A program made the translations under genes and the position numbers. From assembly GCF_001721295.1 (NCBI RefSeq), contig NZ_MDDS01000003.1, positions 62,001 to 126,000 of the forward strand: a DNA stretch of 64,000 nt, given 5' to 3'. The DNA is from Sphingomonas turrisvirgatae. Its GTDB lineage: Bacteria > Pseudomonadota > Alphaproteobacteria > Sphingomonadales > Sphingomonadaceae. Shown in pieces: positions 31,074 through 39,104 of the stretch (position 1 is the first letter of the stretch; each line of letters begins with the position of its first letter). Under the pieces are notes generated by a model. It saw nothing but the letters and a program-made list of their open reading frames with translations. It was not told where the DNA came from and searched no databases.

Positions 31074-32255
31074 ATGGGGGATGCGCAGCGACCGAAAGAC
31101 GAAGGACGGGAAGGCCGGCGGGACGGCTGCCTTCACGGTGAAGCCGGTGCCGGTGCCTTCGGTTGGATGGACGCGATGCGATGCGTGCTCGCCACCGCGG
31201 TCGCGTTCGCGCACGCATGGTATCTGCTCATCGAGGATTTTCGGCAGCCCGCGTCCGTGCCCGCGACCGCCGGGTATCTTCTCGCAGGCTATTCGCACGC
31301 ATGCGTCATCCTCTTCTTTGTCCTGAGCGGCTTCTGGATCACGCGCAGCGTGAGCCGGCGGCTCGATCGCGGCTGGCGCTGGCAGCCCTATCTGATCGAC
31401 CGCCTCTCGCGCCTCGGCATCGTGCTGGTGCCCGCGCTGGCGCTCGGCGGTATGCTCGACTGGATAGGGCTCGACCTTCTCGGCTCGACCACCCACCGCG
31501 GCCTAACCGACACATACGTCATGCGGCCGGACCTCGCCGACACGCTGAGCTGGCGGACGCTGCTCGGCAACCTCCTCTTCCTGCAGACCATCCTGGTGGC
31601 GCCGTTCGGCAGCAACGGGCCGCTCTGGAGCCTGGCGTTCGAGTTCTGGTTCTACATCTGGTGTCCCGCGCTGGCGGTCAGCCTGCGCTCGCGCCGGCCC
31701 TCGCCACTGCTGATCACCGCCGGCCTGATCGCGTTCAACCCACATCTGGCGATCAGCTTCGGCTGCTGGCTCTGCGGCACGCTGCTCCATTGGGCGAACG
31801 GTGAGCGCGATGCGAAGGCGCCCCCGCCGCGCGGCTGGCTGGTCCTTTCCGCGCTGATGTTCGCCGTGATGCTCGTCGTCGTGCGGCTACGCGGGCTGGA
31901 CGGCCTGGAGCTGCCGCTCGCCGCGGCGTTCGCGGTCCTTCTCCACACGCTGATGCGCGTCGATCCGGCCCTGCCTGCATGGGCCCGGCCGTTGGCGTCC
32001 TACGGTTCGAAGGCGAGCTTCTCGCTCTACGCGGTCCACTTCCCGCTGCTCGCGCTGATGGCCGGCATCGTCATAAACGAGCAGCGCCTGCCACCAACGA
32101 CCGTCGGTATGGCCATGGTGGCTGCCGCCGTCTCGATCACCGTCGCGTTCTGCTGGGCGTTCGCCTGGTGCACCGAGCGCCACACCGGTCGTCTCCGCGA
32201 CGCGCTGTCGCGCATGTCCCGGCAGCGAGCCGATTACAGTTCCGCTAGGGAATGA
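31074..32255 (+). CDS. Acyltransferase-3 family membrane protein
   Basis: Up to 393 residues from ATG 31074; the family-like part starts near GWMDAMRCVLATAVAFAHAW, so a start at 31167 is also possible. About ten membrane helices. LFFVLSGFWITRSVSRRL, PLWSLAFEFWFYIWCPAL and SYGSKASFSLYAVHFPLLALMAG are typical of acyltransferase 3 proteins, which O-acylate surface sugars. The usual catalytic His near the N-terminus (HAW) is present. Not an obvious metal-resistance gene; it lies between the CnrH-like sigma gene and small metal-binding genes. Confidence 0.75.
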   Translation: MGDAQRPKDEGREGRRDGCLHGEAGAGAFGWMDAMRCVLATAVAFAHAWYLLIEDFRQPASVPATAGYLLAGYSHACVILFFVLSGFWITRSVSRRLDRGWRWQPYLIDRLSRLGIVLVPALALGGMLDWIGLDLLGSTTHRGLTDTYVMRPDLADTLSWRTLLGNLLFLQTILVAPFGSNGPLWSLAFEFWFYIWCPALAVSLRSRRPSPLLITAGLIAFNPHLAISFGCWLCGTLLHWANGERDAKAPPPRGWLVLSALMFAVMLVVVRLRGLDGLELPLAAAFAVLLHTLMRVDPALPAWARPLASYGSKASFSLYAVHFPLLALMAGIVINEQRLPPTTVGMAMVAAAVSITVAFCWAFAWCTERHTGRLRDALSRMSRQRADYSSARE

Positions 32256-32320
32256 GCGAGCGCCCGCCATTGCTGGATTGCGCGTTGTGGCTGCCACGCC
32301 TTCGCACTAAAACGTGCGGC

Positions 32321-32671
32321 ATGTCCGGATCACACCCGTTCCGCATGCTTGCCTTGGCGCTCATCGGCGTCATGCTCGTCGTGCGCGCGGGCCCCGCGTG
32401 TGCGGGGATGCTCCAGCCAATCCCGCTCGTCGCGCAAGCGCGCGCCGATGCGAACATGGATTGCCATGGCATGCCTGGGCCCCATGAACGCAGCAAGGAC
32501 GGCGATCACAAGAACGTCCAGGCGACGTGCGGCGCCGCCTGCGTGGCCGTGCCTCCTATGTCACCTTCACCTCAGGCTTCGGCGTCGAAGCCTTCGGCAG
32601 CGTCGGGAACCGGTGGGCTGGTGATGGCCGGCATGAACCTTGCGCCGATCCCGCCCCCTCCTCGAGCGTGA
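32321..32671 (+). CDS. Small secreted Cys/His/Met protein
   Basis: 116 residues from ATG 32321 (the longer frame from 32252 overlaps the acyltransferase stop by ATGA but has a poor N-terminus). Signal peptide FRMLALALIGVMLVVRAGPACA, then MDCHGMPGPHERSKDGDHKNVQATCGAACVAVPPM, with four cysteines and three histidines, then a Pro/Ala-rich tail. Resembles small periplasmic copper-related proteins (DUF2946-like), but not matched to a family. Followed by another Cys-rich gene. Confidence 0.55.
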   Translation: MSGSHPFRMLALALIGVMLVVRAGPACAGMLQPIPLVAQARADANMDCHGMPGPHERSKDGDHKNVQATCGAACVAVPPMSPSPQASASKPSAASGTGGLVMAGMNLAPIPPPPRA

Positions 32672-32714
32672 CCCGCCGACTTCGCACACGAACATCAAGT
32701 TTGAGGAATATCAC

Positions 32715-32930
32715 ATGAACACGTTGAAGATCATGGGCGCCGCGTTGGCGCTGACCATCTCGGGCGCTGCGGCCGCAGCCACCGCCGACTGCTGCAAGGA
32801 CATGACCTGCTGCAAGGAAGGCGCGGACTGCTGCAAGGAGAAGGACGGCAAGAAGTCGGACTGCTGCCACGACATGAAGAAGGGCGGCGATCACGCCGGC
32901 CATGACATGTCGGGCACCCTGAAGAAGTGA
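32715..32930 (+). CDS. Cys-rich CCxxM-repeat periplasmic peptide
   Basis: 71 residues from ATG 32715 (GAGGAA upstream). Signal peptide to about 23, then four CC pairs: DCCKDM, TCCKEG, DCCKEK and DCCHDM, and a terminal HAGHDM. Eight cysteines plus His/Met in about 45 residues suggest binding of soft metals such as Cu(I), Ag(I) or Cd. No known family; metallothionein-like in logic but secreted. Ends just before a strong hairpin. Confidence 0.7.
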   Translation: MNTLKIMGAALALTISGAAAAATADCCKDMTCCKEGADCCKEKDGKKSDCCHDMKKGGDHAGHDMSGTLKK

Positions 32931-32935
32931 TCGGG

Positions 32936-32960
32936 GCGGGGGCGGCCATGCCGCCCCCGC
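32936..32960. terminator. Bidirectional hairpin between convergent genes
   Basis: A perfect 11-bp stem (GCGGGGGCGGC/GCCGCCCCCGC) with a 3-nt loop, between the Cys-rich gene (ends 32930) and dmeF (ends 32964). No long T-run. Confidence 0.6.
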
Positions 32961-32963
32961 AAA

Positions 32964-33935
32964 TCAAGCCGCCCGCAGTTGCGGGTGTCCGCCGGTGCAG
33001 CGGTGCGGCTCCACCGTGACGTGGACCAGTTCCTCGTGGATCGTCACCCGCGCGGCGTATTCGGCCGGTGACAGCGGCTGGTCGGCGACGAGCGAGACGA
33101 TCGCTGCGAACTTGCCGGGGCCGACCTGCCAGACATGCAGGTCGGTGATGACCGCATCGCCGTCCTCTATCCCTTCGCGGATCTCCTGCTCGAGCCCTGG
33201 ATTCGCGCTTGCGTCGACCAGCACCCGGCCGGTGTCGCGCAGCAGGCCCCACGACCAGCGGGCGATGACGACCGCGCCAACGACGCCCATCGCGGCGTCG
33301 GCCCAGGCCCACCCGAGATAGCGCCCCGCGAGCAGCGCGACGATGGCCAGGACCGACGTCAGCGCGTCGGCCAGGACGTGAAAGTAGGCGGAACGCAGGT
33401 TGTTGTCGTGATGGCCGTGCCCGTGGGCATGGTGATCGTGACCATGGTGGTCATGTCCGTGCGAATGCCCGTGGTGGTGATCGGCACCGAGCAGCCAGGC
33501 GCTGACGAGGTTCACGGCGAGGCCGAGAACCGCGATCCAGAGCGCTTCGCCATAGGCGATGGTCGACACCGCGAAGAGGCGCATGATCGACTCCGCCCCG
33601 ATCCCAAGCGCTATGAGGGCCAGCACGAGCGCGCTTGCAAACCCGGCGAGCTCGCCGACCTTGCCGGTCCCGAAGGTGAAGCGCGGATCGGAAGCGTGGC
33701 GGCGGGCATAGCCGTAGGCGAGCGCCGCGACGCCGAGCGCCCCTGCATGGGTCGCCATGTGGAACCCGTCGGCAAGCAGCGCCATCGAGCCGGTGAGCCA
33801 GCCGGCGACGATCTCGACGACCATCATGGCGGCGGTGAGGACGACGACGTAGCGCGTGCGCCGGGCGTGATGGTCATGTGCGTCGCCCAGGAACACGTGT
33901 TCGTGCACATGCGCGCTGGTCTGATCGTGGTGCAT
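32964..33935 (-). CDS. dmeF: DmeF-like CDF Co/Ni exporter
   Basis: 323 residues. N-terminal HDHH-rich segment; six membrane helices with SMALLADGFHMATHAGALGV (TM2 metal site, HxxxH) and SAYFHVLADALTSVLAIVAL (TM5, HxxxD); between TM4 and TM5 a long His-rich loop (HHHGHSHGHDHHGHDHHAHG, about 177-196) that collects Co(II)/Ni(II). C-terminal region ends EPHRCTGGHPQL. Exports Co(II) and Ni(II). It may be a target of the CnrYXH-like unit about 3 kb away (inference). Confidence 0.88.
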   Translation of the reverse strand: MHHDQTSAHVHEHVFLGDAHDHHARRTRYVVVLTAAMMVVEIVAGWLTGSMALLADGFHMATHAGALGVAALAYGYARRHASDPRFTFGTGKVGELAGFASALVLALIALGIGAESIMRLFAVSTIAYGEALWIAVLGLAVNLVSAWLLGADHHHGHSHGHDHHGHDHHAHGHGHHDNNLRSAYFHVLADALTSVLAIVALLAGRYLGWAWADAAMGVVGAVVIARWSWGLLRDTGRVLVDASANPGLEQEIREGIEDGDAVITDLHVWQVGPGKFAAIVSLVADQPLSPAEYAARVTIHEELVHVTVEPHRCTGGHPQLRAA

Positions 33936-34028
33936 GGGCTGCCCCGGGTGAAGGTAAAATTGACCGGCGCCTATACAGGCTCAGTCCGATCCCGAACAGT
34001 CGGGCGCCTCGATTGGGAAGCGGCCGGT

Positions 34029-34050
34029 GGCCCCCGCCGCAGCGGGGGCC
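34029..34050 (-). terminator. GC hairpin after the DUF305 gene
   Basis: 9-bp stem GGCCCCCGC/GCGGGGGCC with a 4-nt loop, 7 bp past the stop at 34057. No T-run. Confidence 0.5.
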
Positions 34051-34056
34051 GGGGGG

Positions 34057-34434
34057 TCACTGGGTGCGCTTGCCGCGCGCGCGCAGCCACGCGTTGAGCT
34101 GCCCGACTTCCCGCGTCTGGTCCGCGATGGTCTTCGTCGCCATCTGGCGGACCCGGGCGTCGCGGGTCTCGCGCAGCACGATGCGCGACATCTCGATGCC
34201 GCCGCGATGGTGCTCGATCATCTTGCGGACCCAGGTCTCCGTCGCGCCGGCGCCGACGGCGGCCATCATCTTCTCGTGCATCCGCATCTCGGCCGGCGGA
34301 TATGGATTGGCAGGCGTCGCCTGCATCGTCATTCCGCCCGGTTGGCGGTGACCGGCATGGCCGCTCTGCTGCGCAACGGCGGTGCCGCCCGCGATGGCGG
34401 CGAGGGCGATGGCGCTCAGGACTGCTTTTCTCAC
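34057..34434 (-). CDS. DUF305 family periplasmic protein
   Basis: 125 residues from GTG 34434 (GGAGAG upstream). Signal peptide AVLSAIALAAIAGGTAVAQ. DUF305 features: MRMHEKMMAAVGAGATETWVRKMIEHHRGGIEMSRIVLRET, whose EHHRG...M residues probably bind copper. Typical of Cu/Ag-resistance clusters. Last gene of the copper cluster. Confidence 0.8.
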   Translation of the reverse strand: MRKAVLSAIALAAIAGGTAVAQQSGHAGHRQPGGMTMQATPANPYPPAEMRMHEKMMAAVGAGATETWVRKMIEHHRGGIEMSRIVLRETRDARVRQMATKTIADQTREVGQLNAWLRARGKRTQ

Positions 34435-34482
34435 ACGAACTCTCCAGTTGCCCCGCTCATCCACCATACGCGGGAGCGCCGG

Positions 34483-35199
34483 CTACCCCTCCGCCCTGCG
34501 GCGCCTTCTTCTCGGCCAGCGCAGATAGAGCAGGATCGTCCCGGCGATCGCGAGCAGAAGCCCCCCGGCGGCGAAGGCCTTGAGCCATGGCGTGTTGAAG
34601 TTCTCGTGCTCGCTCCAGTCCATGATGTGGAGCGCCCAGAAGAAGTCGTAGAAGCGCCAAGTTTCGGTGCGCACGGCGGCGATCCGCCCGGCCTCGTCGA
34701 CATAGACGCGCGTCGCATCCGGATCGGCGAACGCGACCTGCCAGGCGGGCAGCCGTCCGTTATACTCGGCGGTGTTGGCAGTGACTCGGGTCACCTCGAA
34801 CAGGGGTTTCGGTCGGCCCGTGTAGGCGGCCGATGCGATCTCGCCCGCGGCCGGGGCACCGACCGCGGGAAGCAGCGCCCCGGTCAAGGCATCGTGAATC
34901 CGAAACGTGCCCGGCGCGGTCTCGATCTCGACGATCGGCCGATCGAGAAGCAGGCGATAGCGCGCGCTGCGTATTTGCGATCCCGCCGCGATCCGCTCCA
35001 GCGGGGCATAGGACCGCGTCGGAAGCACCCCGGCGGGTTCGCGCTGCACGAGATGCTCGCCACGCACGCGCTCGATCGGCAGCAGGCTCATCACCAGACC
35101 ACTGGTGAACCAGAGCAGGAGCTGAACCCCCACGACGAGCGCCAGCCAGCGGTGAAGCCGGCTCGCGCCTATGTGCAGCTGCATCCTCGTGCTTCGCAT
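34483..35199 (-). CDS. PepSY-domain membrane protein
   Basis: 238 residues from ATG 35199 with AAGGGGGG upstream. One N-terminal helix (about 15-40), a periplasmic region including PepSY-like segments (YVDEAGRIAAVRTETWRFYDFFWALHIMDW), and a second helix near the C-terminus (about 205-228) with a basic RRRRRR tail. The HIMD and WALHIMDWSEHENFN residues recall the PepSY/TM proteins in copper clusters. Function unproven. Confidence 0.75.
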   Translation of the reverse strand: MRSTRMQLHIGASRLHRWLALVVGVQLLLWFTSGLVMSLLPIERVRGEHLVQREPAGVLPTRSYAPLERIAAGSQIRSARYRLLLDRPIVEIETAPGTFRIHDALTGALLPAVGAPAAGEIASAAYTGRPKPLFEVTRVTANTAEYNGRLPAWQVAFADPDATRVYVDEAGRIAAVRTETWRFYDFFWALHIMDWSEHENFNTPWLKAFAAGGLLLAIAGTILLYLRWPRRRRRRAEG

Positions 35200-35225
35200 T
35201 CGCCCCCCTTGACGTCAGGCGCGCC

Positions 35226-35669
35226 TCACTGGCGCGCAAGCATGCCCTTCATCTGATCGATTTCCTGCTGCTGCGAGCGGATGATGTCCTGGCACAGCGT
35301 CTTCAGCTCGGGGTCACGCAGCGACGCCTCGCGGCACATCAGGATCGCGCCCGAGTGGTGGGGGATCATCGACCGCAGGAACGCCGTGTCGCCGATCGTC
35401 GTCTGCGTGCGGATGAGCGCAAAGCTCGCGACGAACACGACGATCGATCCGACCAGCAGCAAGCCGTTGGCGCGCTTCGACGGGAACATGTGCGGCATGG
35501 CGACGATCATCAGCACGATCATCGGCGTGACCATCATCAGCGCCATGTAGAACATGTTGAGGTTGTTGTAGAAGCTCGACAGGCGGTCGATCATCACGAA
35601 CATGACGAAATACATGATGATGCCGCCGACCAGCGACTGCACCGCGAGGTTCACATAGGGGTTCTTCAT
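35226..35669 (-). CDS. DUF305 protein with membrane helices
   Basis: 147 residues from ATG 35669 (GGGAG upstream). Three membrane helices (about 10-28, 38-58, 67-85) before a DUF305 domain: TAFLRSMIPHHSGAILMCREASLRDPELKTLCQDIIRSQQQEIDQMKGML. The SMIPHHSGAILMC motif with following Cys likely binds copper. Sits between copB and the PepSY gene. Confidence 0.8.
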   Translation of the reverse strand: MKNPYVNLAVQSLVGGIIMYFVMFVMIDRLSSFYNNLNMFYMALMMVTPMIVLMIVAMPHMFPSKRANGLLLVGSIVVFVASFALIRTQTTIGDTAFLRSMIPHHSGAILMCREASLRDPELKTLCQDIIRSQQQEIDQMKGMLARQ

Positions 35670-35706
35670 CCGGCTACTCCCTGCTGCCCGCTCGCCCCCC
35701 GGCCAA

Positions 35707-36924
35707 TCAGAACCAGGCGCGAACGCCCGCCACCACGCTGAAGCCGCCGGTGCCCTCGCCCGCGGCGCGGGCATAGCGCGCCGTGTCGCCGAGCCTGCGC
35801 TCCCAATACACGCCGACATAGGGCGCGAACTCGCGTTTGATCTCGTAGCGCAGCCGCAGCCCGGCTTCCGCGTCCGTCAGTCCGGACCCCAGGCCGCTGG
35901 ACGGCACGTCCTGCGCCGACAGGTTCAACTCGACGCGAGGCTGCAGCACGAGCCGCTGGGTGATGCGCTGGTCGTAATAGCCTTCCAGGCGCCCGAACAC
36001 GTCGCCCTTGTCGGACAGGAACAGCGCGCCTTCGACGTCGAACCAGTAAGGTGCGAGCCCTTCGAAGCCGACCGTGGCGTAGGTGCGGTCCGGGCCGGGC
36101 CCGAAGTCCTGGCGGACGCCAGCCTGCAGGTTGAAATAGGGCCCGACGGCCCGGCTGTAGAGCGCCTGCACCTCGCCCTCGGTATTCTCGCGGAACGTCC
36201 CTTCGCCCTCGCTCTTGATCGTCAGGCGGTTGATGTCGCCGCCATACCAGAACTCGCCGTCCCACCTGTAGCCGTCACGGCCGTCGCGGAACTGCACCTC
36301 GGCAAGGTTCAGCATCAGCTGCGAATACGACATGCCGCCATGCTCGCGGCGCAGTGCCGTCCGCGCGGGTGCCATCGCGTCGCGGCCCCACACGCGATCG
36401 GCGTAGTTCGCCTCCGGCGCTGCCGGTGCGGGTGCGTTCCCGGCGGGCAGCGCGGTTCCGACCGTGCCCATCGAAGCCGGGGCTGCGGCAGGCGCGGTCG
36501 CCCTGGGCGTGCAGTGACCCATCGCGGCGTGCTCCGGCGGACAGTCCGGATCGCTCGCGGCGGCAGCAGCAGGCGCGGCAGCCGCGGGGGGTGCAGCCTG
36601 TTGCGGCGCCGATGCCTCGGGCCTGCAGTGGCCCATCGCCGCATGCTCGGGCGGACACGACGGATCGACCGGCGCGGCGGCAGGTGCCGCATCGGCCCGT
36701 GAGGGCGGTGCCGAACGCTGTGCCGGGCGCGCGGGCGCCTTGGCCGCCGGCTTCGGCCTGGCCGCTGGCTTCGGCCTAGCCGCCGGCTTGGGCTTGGCGG
36801 CCGCCTTGGGAGTCGTCGCCTTCGGCTTGGCGGCCGTGGGCATCTTGCAATGGCCCATCGCCGCGTGTTCGGGCGTGCACTGGGCCGCCGAAGCCAGCAG
36901 CATGGCGCTGAGGACGAGGCTCAT
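35707..36924 (-). CDS. copB: CopB/PcoB-like outer membrane copper protein
   Basis: 405 residues from ATG 36924, overlapping the copA stop (ATGA). Short signal peptide, then a flexible Ala/Pro/Lys-rich region with three copies of an 11-residue unit C-x-P-E-H-A-A-M-G-H-C (16-26, 90-100, 128-138). From about 180 it is an outer-membrane beta-barrel protein of the CopB family: DGRDGYRWDGEFWYGGDINRL, LYSRAVGPYFNLQAGVRQDF, LRYEIKREFAPYVGVYWERRLGDTA and a final VRAWF. Sequesters or passes copper across the outer membrane. Confidence 0.9.
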   Translation of the reverse strand: MSLVLSAMLLASAAQCTPEHAAMGHCKMPTAAKPKATTPKAAAKPKPAARPKPAARPKPAAKAPARPAQRSAPPSRADAAPAAAPVDPSCPPEHAAMGHCRPEASAPQQAAPPAAAAPAAAAASDPDCPPEHAAMGHCTPRATAPAAAPASMGTVGTALPAGNAPAPAAPEANYADRVWGRDAMAPARTALRREHGGMSYSQLMLNLAEVQFRDGRDGYRWDGEFWYGGDINRLTIKSEGEGTFRENTEGEVQALYSRAVGPYFNLQAGVRQDFGPGPDRTYATVGFEGLAPYWFDVEGALFLSDKGDVFGRLEGYYDQRITQRLVLQPRVELNLSAQDVPSSGLGSGLTDAEAGLRLRYEIKREFAPYVGVYWERRLGDTARYARAAGEGTGGFSVVAGVRAWF

Positions 36925-38786
36925 TTCGTATCTCCGTCGCGCGGCCGGACGGAGACGACCTGCATCATCCCGGCGTGCATGTGGTAGAGCATGTGGCAGT
37001 GGAAAGCCCAGTCGCCGACGGCGTCGGTGGTGACGTCGAACGTGGCGGTGCCGCCCGGCTGGACCTGGATCGTGTGCTTGCGCGGCGCGAACTCGCCATG
37101 ACCCGTGACGAGCTCGAAGAAGTGCCCGTGCAGATGGATCGGGTGACCCATCATCGTGTCGTTGACCAGCGTGACGCGCACCCGCTCGTCCTTCAGGAAC
37201 GGGATCGGCTTCCTGACCTCGCTGAGCTTCTCGCCGTCGAACGCCCACATGTAGCGTTCCATGTTGCCGGTGAGGTGAATGCGCATCGACCGGTCGGGCG
37301 CGCGCACGTCCGGGTTGCGGTCGACCGCCATCAGGTCGGTGTAGACCAGCACCTTGTGGCCGACGTCTTCGAGGCCTTGGCCGGGCTCGCCCATCCGGTC
37401 GACCGGCATCGGCGAGATGGTCTGCACGGTCGGCGTCTTCTTGACCTCCGGCGCGACCGAGAAGTCGCGCATCGAATGATCCATGCCGCCCGAACCGTGG
37501 TCCATCGCGCCCTGCTGACCGCCGCCGGTCGCGGCGTCACCGGCCGGCTTGCAGTGACCCATTGCGGCGTGTTCCGGCGGACATGCCGGCGCCGCCGCGC
37601 CTGCCGGCTTGGCGGGGCCCATGGCGGAATGGTCCATGCCCGCCATCGATCCGCCGGATCCGTGATCCATGCCGCCCATGCCCATGTCCTTCATGTCGGC
37701 GAGCGGGCGGCGGCGCAGCGGCGGGACGGCGGCGGCCATGCCCTCACGCGGCGCGAGGGTCGCGCGAGCCATGCCGGACCGGTCGACGCTCTCGCCGACG
37801 ATCGTGTAGGCGCGCTCGTCGGCGGGCTGGACGATGACGTCGTACGTCTCGGCGACCGCGATCTGCATTTCGTCAACGGCGACGGGGCGGACCGGCAGGC
37901 CGTCGGCCTGAACGACGGTCATCTTGAGGCCGGGGATGCGGAAGTTGAAGGTCGTCATCGCCGAGGCGTTGATGATCCGCAGCCGCACGCGCTCTCCGGG
38001 CCGGAACAGGCCGGTCCAATTGTCGCGCGGGCCGTGGCCGTTGACGAGATAGGTGTAGGTGCTGCCGGTCACGTCGGCGACATCGGTGGGGTCCATGCGC
38101 ATGGCGCCCCATTCCAGCCGTTCCTTGGCCGACTGGTCCTTGCCCGCGAGCAGGCCGGCCAGCGTCTGCTTCTGGAAATTGAAGTAGCCGCCCTGCTGCT
38201 TGAGCTTCTTGAAGATGATGTGCGGGTGCATCTGGCTGTGGTCGGACAGCACGATCACGTGCTCGCGGTCCGACTGGATCGGGTCGACGCCCTTGGGGTC
38301 GATGACGATCGGGCCGTAGTGGCCGAGCTGCTCCTGCAGGCCCGAATGGCTGTGATACCAGTAGGTGCCCGACTGCACGATCGGGAATTCGTAGGTGAAG
38401 GTCGAGCGCGGCTTGATGCCGGGGAAGCTGACGCCGGGCACGCCGTCCATGTGGAACGGCAGGATGAGCCCGTGCCAGTGGATCGAGCTGTCCTCGTCGA
38501 GCGCGTTCTCGACATGCAGCCGCACGTTCTGGCCTTCGCGCAGGCGGATGAGCGGGGCCGGCACCGTGCCGTTGATGCCAATGGCGTGGCTCTCGCGACC
38601 GTCGATCATCATCATCTGGTGCGCGATGCGCAGGGTAATGTCCTCGCCCGACACCGTCGGCAGCGGCTTGACGATCCCTGCGGATACCGACTGCGCCCAG
38701 GCGGGCATGCAGGCCGCGAGAGCGAGGCCGCCGCCGGTCAGCGTGGCACCGCGCAGAAGCTGGCGGCGATCGATGGTGCGCGTCAT
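36921..38786 (-). CDS. copA: CopA multicopper oxidase (periplasmic)
   Basis: 621 residues from ATG 38786. Tat signal with RRQLLRG. All four copper-site motifs are present: HWHG (about 103-106), HSHS (about 145-148), HPIHLHGH and HCHMLYHMHAGMM near the C-terminus. A Met-rich domain in the middle (DMGMGGMDHGSGGSMAGMDHSAM) and one C-x-P-E-H-A-A-M-G-H-C unit (402-412) match the units in CopB. Oxidises Cu(I) in the periplasm. First gene of the copper cluster copA-copB-DUF305-PepSY-DUF305. Confidence 0.93.
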   Translation of the reverse strand: MTRTIDRRQLLRGATLTGGGLALAACMPAWAQSVSAGIVKPLPTVSGEDITLRIAHQMMMIDGRESHAIGINGTVPAPLIRLREGQNVRLHVENALDEDSSIHWHGLILPFHMDGVPGVSFPGIKPRSTFTYEFPIVQSGTYWYHSHSGLQEQLGHYGPIVIDPKGVDPIQSDREHVIVLSDHSQMHPHIIFKKLKQQGGYFNFQKQTLAGLLAGKDQSAKERLEWGAMRMDPTDVADVTGSTYTYLVNGHGPRDNWTGLFRPGERVRLRIINASAMTTFNFRIPGLKMTVVQADGLPVRPVAVDEMQIAVAETYDVIVQPADERAYTIVGESVDRSGMARATLAPREGMAAAVPPLRRRPLADMKDMGMGGMDHGSGGSMAGMDHSAMGPAKPAGAAAPACPPEHAAMGHCKPAGDAATGGGQQGAMDHGSGGMDHSMRDFSVAPEVKKTPTVQTISPMPVDRMGEPGQGLEDVGHKVLVYTDLMAVDRNPDVRAPDRSMRIHLTGNMERYMWAFDGEKLSEVRKPIPFLKDERVRVTLVNDTMMGHPIHLHGHFFELVTGHGEFAPRKHTIQVQPGGTATFDVTTDAVGDWAFHCHMLYHMHAGMMQVVSVRPRDGDTK

Positions 38787-39104
38787 GGATGTTCCGGTGT
38801 CTGCCAAAGGTGGATCTGCCTTCTGATACGCGCCGGACGCCCTTAGCCCTCGATCGTTCCAGCGCCCGTTCGGGCATGCCTCGCCAATGCGGGGGGCGCT
38901 CGTCGCACATCCGGCCGGCGACGGCTGGCGCGGCGCGCTTCAGACCGGTCCGCGACGAGTGGCCGCGCTTCGGCCAGCGCCGCCGCGTCGATGCGACGCG
39001 GATCGGGCGCGCCGTCCCGGGCGCGATCACACCGTCAACCCGACGGCACCTGACCGCCAGTCCGAAAGGGGGGCGGGGAAGAGCCTTACGCGAAGGAAAA
39101 GAGC
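38787..39104. other. Gene-free divergent region between copA and the transposase-like gene
   Basis: Short frames here are not convincing. It must hold the copA promoter (leftward) and that of the gene at 39105 (rightward, AAGGAAAAG just upstream). No clear -10/-35 pair or CopR/CusR-type box could be recognised by eye. Confidence 0.4.

Noticed and set aside
33410-33480. Short tandem repeats rich in GTG/CAT that could look like a CRISPR or microsatellite
   Set aside because: They encode the His-rich loop of DmeF; unit lengths are irregular and no spacers are present.
36520-36880. Repeated DNA around GCATGCTC/GGCGGACA that could be direct repeats of a mobile element
   Set aside because: They encode the three C-x-P-E-H-A-A-M-G-H-C units of CopB within one frame.
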